Of a stretch of DNA of 64,000 bases, positions 56,629 through 64,000 are shown piece after piece. Position 1 is the first letter of the stretch; the number at the start of each line of letters is the position of its first letter. The stretch comes from Dendrocalamus latiflorus (taxonomy: Eukaryota > Streptophyta > Magnoliopsida > Poales > Poaceae). The stretch spans positions 27,818,778 through 27,882,777 of the forward strand of contig CM029654.1 of NCBI GenBank assembly GCA_017311315.1, read 5' to 3'. Below the pieces are notes generated by a model. That model did not search any database, had not been told where the DNA came from, and saw only the letters and a list, made by a program, of their open reading frames with translations. Both the position numbers and the translations under genes were made by a program.

Positions 56629-56979
56629 GCACCTAGGTGCCTAGGCACCCATATCAATGCCCGTTGATGTGCTTTAAGATTTGCGACATTTGACGTGAGT
56701 ATCTTCACACAGCCATAAAAAGTATATTTGAGATATCAAACTCTGAAAAATTTAAATTCAATTTCAGTTTAATTAGTTCGAGCTACTTTTATGGTATATA
56801 CTCACTATACTCGCATTAAATTCAAAAGTAATTCAAACTAGTTTAAACTAAGTTAGAAATTCACTCACCATAAATATATAAAGGGTATCAAACATTTTCA
56901 TACCCAAACTCCAAACATATATCAATCATACACGTGTATCGTACAGTTCTTAATGTAAGTGCCTAGGCACCCAGGTGCC
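56629..56979. mobile_element. MITE with GCACCTAGGTGCCTAGGCAC ends
   Basis: Twenty-base terminal inverted repeats differing at one position (the right end reverses to GCACCTGGGTGCCTAGGCAC). Interior AT-rich, non-coding. A related single end (GGCACCAAGGTGTCTGGGCAC) occurs at about 54899, inside the Ulp1 pseudogene. Confidence 0.65.
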
Positions 56980-57055
56980 TTAAGTAATTTTCCTATACAC
57001 ACGCACACATATAATATACATATATATACACATACATACATACATATACATCTAG

Positions 57056-57059
<4 letters not shown>

Positions 57060-57136
<77 letters not shown>
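57060..57136 (+). repeat. (TA)n microsatellite
   Basis: About 38 TA dinucleotides, preceded by CATACA/ACACAT-type imperfect repeats from 57000. Confidence 0.95.
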
Positions 57137-57138
<2 letters not shown>

Positions 57139-57165
57139 AAAATTGTTTTATACTCCTAGGAGTAT

Positions 57166-57478
57166 GTACTCCCACTTCTAATATATCCCTTTAATGGTTT
57201 TGTTATACCTCTTTATCTATTTGAGCATACTTTAATAATGATTATAAGATATTCCAAAGTGAGTTCCATGAAAAATTTCATCAAAATCCATTTTTATAGC
57301 ATAATTTGTGTATGTACTTCTTTTATCCATGAAAAAGTGTATATAATAAATATAAATGGCTCTGATGAAAAATTTTCAACCAAGTCACATTGAATTATCT
57401 TAGAATTAGTATTTAAGTATACTGAAAGTGATAAAGAGATATAAAATAGTCGTTTAAGTGGTATATTGGAAGTGGGAC
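57166..57478. mobile_element. MITE-like inverted-repeat element
   Basis: GTACTCCCACTTCTAATATA at the left pairs with the reverse of GTATATTGGAAGTGGGAC at the right. Interior AT-rich, no coding. Confidence 0.5.
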
Positions 57479-58558
57479 ACACACACATACACACATGAAA
57501 GGCCAACAATAAATAAGGCTCTGTGCTACAAGTTATTTTTAGTGTGAAGTAAGTTTCATTTGCAATATCGATAAGTACTAATTTACAATAGAATTATAAG
57601 GATAGTTGACATGTAATAAAATAACATTTATATAACTTTAATAATAGTAAATCACATCTATTTGCAGCCCTCTTTGGTTATGAACATCTTACAATTCCTG
57701 CCCATGGGCATGGCACACGCGACACATATATGCCATCCCATCATTTTCAATGAAATAATTTTTGAAAAACTGAAAACTATGCCCATTGTGGCTGCATCCA
57801 ACATGCTCATGACAACAAGCATGGCTATTTAAATAGATGTTAACACTTTTGAGAGGTTGTACAACTTTACACATATGAGATAATCAAATATATTGTTGGC
57901 ATCTTCACACTTCCATGGGCGTGTGACAAAATTGATTGTCATATAGCCTTTACATCATGTAGTCATCCTAATGAATAAAAACCCTCACTTAGGTGTGTCC
58001 ACCCCCCAAGTGAGCATTCACCATTGCATTAGCAAGCTTTGGTCCAAACACCTTGGTTAATGCCCTTACTACTTCGACCTATCAAAATGCAATACTAGTC
58101 CTAGATAACTTAATTAGCTAAAGTCAAAGCCCATATAGCACATATAGTTGTACTATGTGACTTAGATGTGCAACAATAGCGTTCGGTCCTTTATTGACCT
58201 GGGCGAGAATCTCCCCCTATCTACAAGCGAGATGCCTTCTCACATTTTATAGTTCATATTATAACTCATCCGTCCCTAAATCTAGGTTTTTCATTTTATT
58301 TTATACCAAACTAACCAAGAAACCTCTTCTGATACAATATTTTGAAATCACCCATGTCCAGGCACAAGTTTTCCGAAATATCAAACTTAGTAAAACTAGT
58401 ACGTGGCTAAGCATCTAGACCTATACTCAATGTAATATACCTAAAGGCTACAACAGTAAGGATATCAAATTTGCAATGAGCTTCAAGGCATACAAGTGAA
58501 TATAACTATCATTACCCTAGTATAGCAATTTTAATGAGACATATATGCATGCATAAGA
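57479..58558. other. AT-rich intergenic DNA
   Basis: No recognised gene or repeat ends over this kilobase; short frames only. Confidence 0.5.
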
Positions 58559-59375
58559 CACTAGTACAAGAACTGTCTGTGATAATTTCACTATATTAAT
58601 TGTAGACCATCGACCTTCATAGATCTGTCTTAAATTCTAGATCTATTCTCATAGCTCTGCTGCTTTCAGGAGGTGGGGCTTTGAGGCCATTTGGTGAAAG
58701 GTGACCGTAGATTTGGCAAGAGTGATGGTAGATCCATTAAATTCTTGACTATCTATAGTCAGTAGTTTGTTCCTAATTGTATTATATTTTAGATCTAACT
58801 TTTGTTGAAAGGAGAATTGAAAATGGTTTAGATCTAGCTAGCTTGATGTAGAGATAAGATTATTTACATCTAGCATGGTTTAGTGTTTAGCTACTTCATA
58901 GTCTATTTCTACTTAATTCAATTTAATTAATTATTCTTGCTATATATAGCTACTTTAGATAATATATCTCTAGTATACTAATTAATTAATTTAACATTTA
59001 ATACTAAATTGTTAAATGTGTAACGTACGACCGAAGCTGGATGTACGCTTGGAACCGTGTGAGTGAAGAGTACATTAATAGCATGTCTGCTTTTACAAGA
59101 GCTGCAGAGGAGGATATGTTGAATAAGAGGTGGAATATACGTATTGTCCATACATTGACTACGAGAATATGAAGATGTTTACAAACCGAGTGCAGATTGA
59201 AGTGCACTTAATTCGAAGGGGTTTCAAAAATGGGTATGCACATTGGACCAGCAATGGTGAAGAGCAGATTACACATGAAGGTAGTAATAATGACATCACT
59301 GACGAAGTCAATGATATGCCACCGGATGATGTTTATTAGGGTTTCGATTCAGATAGGCTGCATGATTCCTACATA
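58559..59375 (+). mobile_element. CACTA transposon fragment
   Basis: CACTAGTACAAGAACTGTCTGTGAT resembles the CACTA end with one subterminal repeat; about 58600-59375 matches 9096-9830 and 41240-41970. Most subterminal repeats and everything after the first 100 transposase codons are missing. Confidence 0.75.
59029..59339 (+). pseudogene. Transposase-associated domain fragment (TNP2 N-terminus)
   Basis: DRSWMYAWNRVSEEYINS-type reading starts at 59029. A one-base loss near 59120 shifts the frame, after which YCPYIDYENMKMF, VHLIRRGFKNGYAHWTSNGEEQ and DEVNDMPPDD follow, ending at TAG 59337. The Trp in HWTS is intact here, whereas the 9 kb copy has a stop at this codon. Confidence 0.75.
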
Positions 59376-59405
59376 GCCCATATCCTATTGATTTGCTCCT
59401 CCTAA

Positions 59406-59686
59406 GGTGCTACTCAGTTGGGTTGAAAAATGTTAGCTTATGGCTGAAATTGCAATGTAGCTTATTGAAATTACACTATAGTTGATAGTGATTTATTTAG
59501 CGTAACTAAATTTAAAAAATTTAAAAAATAGAAAAAATATGTTAGCCCATCACAAACAATACAAACGAATACAGGAAAAAAGAACCGACAAAAAGCTCAA
59601 AAAACCAAAAAATCAGAAAAAGGTGAAATTTATGAATAGTCAAAAATAAGTTAGAAGCCAGAAGTTTAAGCCGAATCGAACGGGCC
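59406..59686. mobile_element. MITE, TAAATTTAAAAA-core family, copy near 59.5 kb
   Basis: Ends GGTGCTACTCAGTTGGG and, reversed, GGCCCGTTCGATTCGGC. The core GCGTAACTAAATTTAAAAAA and ATATGTTAGCCCATCAC is nearly the same as at 24969 and 11862. Confidence 0.65.
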
Positions 59687-61199
59687 TGCGTTGCAGCAAT
59701 TGCAAAAGGAAAAAGGGTTGTCACAAGGCTGAACCTAGAACTGTCTGGAATTGAAGGAACTGCTTAAAGAGCTTGCCCCGCTCCTGCAGCAATGCAACTT
59801 CCGTAGAAGACACAGCTAATGCATTTCTACACATCAAACCATCATTCCTTGAATTTATTTAATTTTTTAGTTCGATCAAAAATCTGGCAAGGAGCAATGA
59901 AATCAAGTTTCTTTTTACTAATTACTACAACTTATAAGTGCGCCAAAACTTTCTCTGTAAATGCGAGTCAAGTGCAAGAAGAGAAAAGCTAGATAGATAT
60001 ATGAGCAACGAAGTAGAAAAACATGGATGGGATGCCACATCAGATATATTTGTGCATGTAAAGGGCATGCCATTGAAACTAGAACACATAGATGCCACAA
60101 CGCTATTTGGCCACAACTGGATTGTTTAGAGCCAGGGATTATTTGCACTAGTTTTGGTAGTTTGGGGGTACAGAGTGAACAGTTTTATAGCTGAGGGGTT
60201 GAAAATCCAACCGATGCTATAGTTTCAGGTTGAAACTATATTTTTTTCGAAAAAAATAACAGATGAGCAACACTACCACACCAAATATGTTGGTGTATGA
60301 AAAACAAACTACAAGAAGTGTTACGCTCAATGTAACTGACAGACATAATTGAAACAAAAGACATGTGATTCTTGCCTGCTTGCTCGTGGATGGCTGGATA
60401 CTAGCACTTGATCTCCCGAGATTTGGTATACAATGAGTATAGATGGCCAGGAGAAGGACCTTAAGCTAGCCGATTGAGCTGCATCCTCATGTGTTGCTTC
60501 CTTTCCCTGGATAGACATAGAAGATAACATGAACTTAATCAGCATTACTTAGCATCACTGTAATAGTACTATATGATTTGGGGAACTATAACGGTATCCA
60601 ATTGTTTCTGGTAAAAAAAAGGTATCCGATTGGGAGACTCGTCTAACGGGCCGGACAGCAACTTTCAGATTTTATCTACCCAAGTTTCAGTGAGGTTTCG
60701 AGCTTGAAGTTCCGGAATAAAATTTTCGGACAAGTTCCATGTTTTGAGAGCAAGTTTTCTGCGTGTTTCAACTTTCGGAAGCATCTGTTTCAAAAAAAAA
60801 AATCTTTCGGAAGCATCTGTTTCAAAAAGAAATCTTTCGGAAGCAATTTTAAGGCTAGTTTCAACTTCTGAAAGCAAGTATTAGGTGAGATTCAGACGTC
60901 TAGGTAGTTTTCAATAAGTTTGATGTCTCATATCTGGATTTCGGTGAAAGTTTAATCAGATTTTAACACGACAATCCCCCACATCAGAAATTTCTCACGA
61001 GAGAAATGAAACCAACGATGTTTCAGCGATCCAGCAGTGAAGATGCAGTCAATTGGCGTGGTGCTTAGTCGACCTAGCTTGAGGTGGCAGCGGTGCATCA
61101 GTTCAAAAATAATGTATCTTCCCCAAGATCCACCACCATAAGCAAACAAAAAGTACAAAACCAAATCCAAGGAAAACTTGCAATTTCACCAAGAACATG
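59687..61199. other. Intergenic DNA with short degenerate repeats
   Basis: 60770-60890 has TTTCGGAAGCATCTGTTTCAAAAA twice plus worn copies. Short frames at 59938-60129 and 60327-60545 have no recognised domain. No gene called. Confidence 0.45.
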
Positions 61200-61255
61200 C
61201 AGTGAAGCAACACTGAACTCCCAATGGCTACGAGATCACAACTTCAAATGCCCAG

Positions 61256-61438
61256 ATGGACCAAGAATACTGCCAAACGTACCGCTTTAAGGCCGGCCAC
61301 CTCGGCACAAAGCTGAAGCCTCCCAAATCCAAGCTAAAATCCGCCAATCCGAAGCACAACTCGATGGCGAATTGGGGATTCGATCCAGTGAGGAAGTCAC
61401 CTAGGCCCGCGCCTTATGATCCGTTTGCAAGACACTAA
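61256..61438 (+). other. Short ORF resembling a protein C-terminus
   Basis: The frame reads through KAGHLGTKLKPPKSKLKSAN, MANWGFDPVRKSPRPAPYDP and ends FARH at TAA 61436-61438. The Lys/Pro-rich, ordered composition differs from neighbouring random frames and continues open upstream of the Met, so it may be the last exon of a gene or a captured fragment. No family is recognised and no splice site is assigned. Confidence 0.35.
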
Positions 61439-62041
61439 TCAAGTGATTAAAAGCTGTCACATGCATGATGCGTGCTTTGTTTTGCATACCAGCTATACTT
61501 AAGAATCATAAGATTCCGGAAAGCCAATTTTTTTTATTCGTTAGTCTCTACAAGTCAGATTTACTTGGCATTGTTTCAGAAGTGCAGTCAACGAAATGAG
61601 ATTCATCAAACGAAAATATTGCTTTAGGATCCATTTGAAAAGACACTAAGTAAATGATTAAAAGCTATCACATGCACGATGCGTGCTTTGTTTTGTATAC
61701 CAGCTTATACTTAAGAATCATAAGATCCTGGAAAGCCAAAAAAATTTTATTCGGTAGTCTCTACAAGTCAGATTTACTTGGCATTGTTTCAGGAGTGCAG
61801 TCAAGGAAATGAGATTCGTCAAACGAAAATATTGCCTTAGGATCCGTTTGAAAGACACTAATCAAATGATTAAAAGCTATCACATGCACGATGCGTGCTT
61901 TGTTTTGTATACCAGCTATACTTAAGAATCATAAGATTCCGGAAAGCCAATTTTTTTTATTCGGTGGTCTCTACAAGTCGGATTTACTTGGCATTGTTTC
62001 AGGAGTGCAGTCATGGAAATGAGATTCATCAAACGAAATAT
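61418..62041 (+). repeat. Three tandem copies of a ~212-bp unit
   Basis: Units start GATCCGTTTG(C)AA(A)AGACACTAA at 61419, 61628 and 61841. Each carries TCACATGCACGATGCGTGCTTTG and GAAATGAGATTC(A/G)TCAAACG. The first unit begins inside the end of the short ORF above, so its last codons and 3' flank are what was multiplied. Confidence 0.9.
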
Positions 62042-62529
62042 TGGCGCACACCTTAGATGGATGCTCCAATTACTACTAGAAATATGCCCGATCGCTGTGT
62101 CGCTTCAGCCTACATTTCTTTCTTGTAAGAGCAGACTAGCCTACATTTCTTTCAAAAAGAGCAGGAATTAATAATTAAAGCGGGAATCCTTGTGATGCTT
62201 TTCTTGTAGACTTCAAGGCCGTATACCGGCGTTACCTGGACGACCAGTGGAGGAAGTGTTGTAGAATAACAATTTATGCGCAGATGCCTACCTACACTGA
62301 TCCATTAAGGCTGACAACACCATTAGCACCTTTTAGTACTATATTGTTCATTCGAATTTGCTATATGTTTATTAAGCTTTGGATGCAGATCTCATCGCCC
62401 TATAATATAGGGGTAGAAGCTGACTATTTGTACGTCCACGTGTAAGATATCAATAAGGAGAGAGTTTGTCAGTAATACTTTTATCTACTTCATATTCTCT
62501 TTGTCCCGCAATGTAAGTCTTGAACAGTC
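62042..62529. other. Intergenic DNA
   Basis: No gene. CAGCCTACATTTCTTTC / TAGCCTACATTTCTTTC is a short direct duplication at 62107 and 62130. Confidence 0.5.
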
Positions 62530-62720
62530 GGATGAGGATAGAGACTTGTTGAAAGCAAGGACGGAGAAAAAATGCTGACGCTTAGTCTTTCTAGTTTTTC
62601 ATAGTCTTTAAGCTATCATTTCTGTTGTTTTATGCCCCTCGGTTTTGAGGCTTTGAGCCTAAGAGCTCGTGTAACTTGTGGCTGTATATATCCCACGTGG
62701 ATATAGAGGCCGGATTTTAT
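62530..62720 (+). mobile_element. Possible LINE 3' tail
   Basis: GGTTTTGAGGCTTTGAGCC, then TGTGGCTGTATATATCCC, ATATAGAGGCCGG and CCTTTATCTAAAAAGAAA resemble the 3' untranslated ends of grass L1-type LINEs as I remember them. No LINE coding sequence is present. Confidence 0.4.
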
Positions 62721-63597
62721 ATCCTTTATCTAAAAAGAAACGTCATCTCACAATATAAGTCTATTACAAAGGCCAAAGTTATAATTATTACAATATTTTC
62801 ATCATATCCTTATTTTAATGCTAAAAAATAAGTAATTATAGTATATCATTTAATCGGGATATAAATAGTCTAACGGTATTAATTTTTTTCTTAAATTTAA
62901 TGTCTTCTTAATATATACACGTACGATGGACTTTGAACTTATATTAGCGGTCTGAGGGACTTGTAGGCTTCCGTGCAAAATAGTCATCAATGTGAACCCA
63001 ATACGGCAATACCCAATACACAACCGGTGCGTCTCCAAATCTACCTCATGGTTTTCACATTGGTTTTTCCTAAAAAAAAGTTCCATTCCCTTCCCCGATC
63101 GAGATCGCCTAGGGCGATCATCACCACCCTCGCCCACACCGCTCTTCACGGCGGCGGCTCCGCCATCCAAGCCACCATCAGCGGTCACGCCGCTGTCCCT
63201 CCGAAGGCTTGGCAGCCTGGCCCGCGTCATTGCACCGATCAAGCGCGCCCTCCGTGAGCTCGTCGATCGTACCGATGCCATCACCACCGCTGCTTGGGAT
63301 CACCACAACCGCACGCCGCCCTCGCATCCACGCGGGTCGCCGCTGCTCCGGCTTCCAAACTTGTAGGCGCGATAACATGAAGTAGGAACAAAATGAAGCT
63401 AGAGCCAAGAGCAGCATTGTAACCAAAGCGATGAAATGCATACACAGAAAAAACACAAATATTTTGGTGCTACAAAAACACATGCATATGCTAAATTAAA
63501 ATATTAGCAAACGTGTGCAGGATTAATTGCTAACAATTCTCTCCCTAATCATGTTGCCGTGTGACGACCTCGACGATGCCCGCCTTCTTGCGAAGTT
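62721..63597. other. Unassigned DNA, partly GC-rich
   Basis: 63100-63360 is GC-rich with open frames on both strands (for example LGSLARVIAPIKRALRELVD on +) but no recognised domain. The rest is AT-rich. Confidence 0.4.
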
Positions 63598-64000
63598 CAT
63601 GAAACCTGATGCGCTCGAGTGGCAATTAAATGAAGCTCGTCGGAGTCGAGCTCCACCGGCTTCAAAGTGGCGAAGATGTTGGCCATGCTTCTGTAGCGCC
63701 GCGGTGCCCCATGATTGCCGTCAACGTCGGGTTCAGCAGTTGGGGGCGATACAAACTCGATGGCGGGTTCCGGAGTGCGTGGCGAAGCAGGGTCGTTGGG
63801 AGCTGCCGTCTCCAAGTGTTCCGATGTTGCTGCCTGGCCTCCCGGCACCATGCTGGATGGCACAGAGGAAAGCACCTTGTAGTGGACGGTGAACGAATCG
63901 CCCAAGGAGGCCGCAACGGACTCTCTTGAAGTCGCCCAATCCCACTTCGCCGCTTCATCGAACACGGCGTCGCGGGTGACACAAACATGCCGAGACGCCG
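63598..64000 (-). pseudogene. Copia polyprotein fragment, integrase-reverse transcriptase linker
   Basis: Read from the window edge: HVCVTRDAVFDEAAKWDW, then a Pro/Ser/Thr/Glu-rich linker, and RRYRSMANIF with ELDSDELHLIATR. This is the order at the end of Ty1/copia integrase (the conserved RDVVFDE motif) and just before reverse transcriptase. It ends at a TGA at 63598-63600, before any reverse transcriptase motif, so it is truncated. The upstream part lies outside the window. Confidence 0.75.

Noticed and set aside
56959..57175. Frames with YIYIYI repeats
   Set aside because: Produced by the TA dinucleotide run.

Overview
This window is nuclear DNA from a grass (Poaceae), probably a panicoid, although the species cannot be fixed from sequence alone. 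The signs are a GC-rich, five-exon cinnamyl alcohol dehydrogenase gene of monocot type, a grass-expanded DUF4220/DUF594 gene, plant LTR retrotransposons, CACTA transposons and dense MITEs. Only two protein-coding genes look intact: the alcohol dehydrogenase (+ strand, 26043-29091) and the DUF4220/DUF594 protein (- strand, 48321-50240). Nearly everything else is nested mobile DNA and its debris.

Layout. 1-2651: AT-rich intergenic DNA with two MITE-like elements. 2652-13074: two paralogous copies of a ~1.3 kb segment flank a truncated CACTA element (8927-11775). Copy A was split by a hAT-like element, a MITE cluster and a 3.3 kb solo LTR; copy B keeps empty sites for all three and has its own private MITE. 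13072-24660: a Copia-type LTR split by a complete 9.9 kb LTR element (13921-23838, TSD TCCAT). That element has 247/246-bp LTRs and a gag-protease gene but no reverse transcriptase or integrase. In their place are three tandem-repeat arrays and an antisense, intron-bearing gene with a gypsy-type transposon domain plus a coiled coil.

24661-29816: MITEs, then the alcohol dehydrogenase with a TATA box, and a MITE downstream. 29817-33670: 3' half of a Copia element (RNase H end, long non-coding tail, polypurine tract, 1.6 kb LTR). 33671-40730: poorly resolved sequence with an orphan RING-CH exon (- strand), a short ORF with an internally duplicated motif, and repeats. 40731-46430: a CACTA fragment, then a Copia gag-protease relic (- strand) split by a solo LTR (TSD CTAAG). 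46925-50240: a DUF4220 pseudogene next to its intact relative. 50504-56010: a complete-ended CACTA element (TSD ATT) with a decayed Ulp1-like protease gene, a solo LTR and a long TATG microsatellite. 56011-64000: MITEs, another CACTA fragment, a 212-bp tandem triplication, a LINE-like tail and a Copia fragment running off the end.

The two host genes are functionally unrelated: one reduces hydroxycinnamaldehydes or similar aldehydes, the other is a membrane protein of unknown function. The most unusual object is the pol-less retroelement with the antisense gene. The most informative one is the duplicated segment, which gives natural empty-site controls for several insertions.
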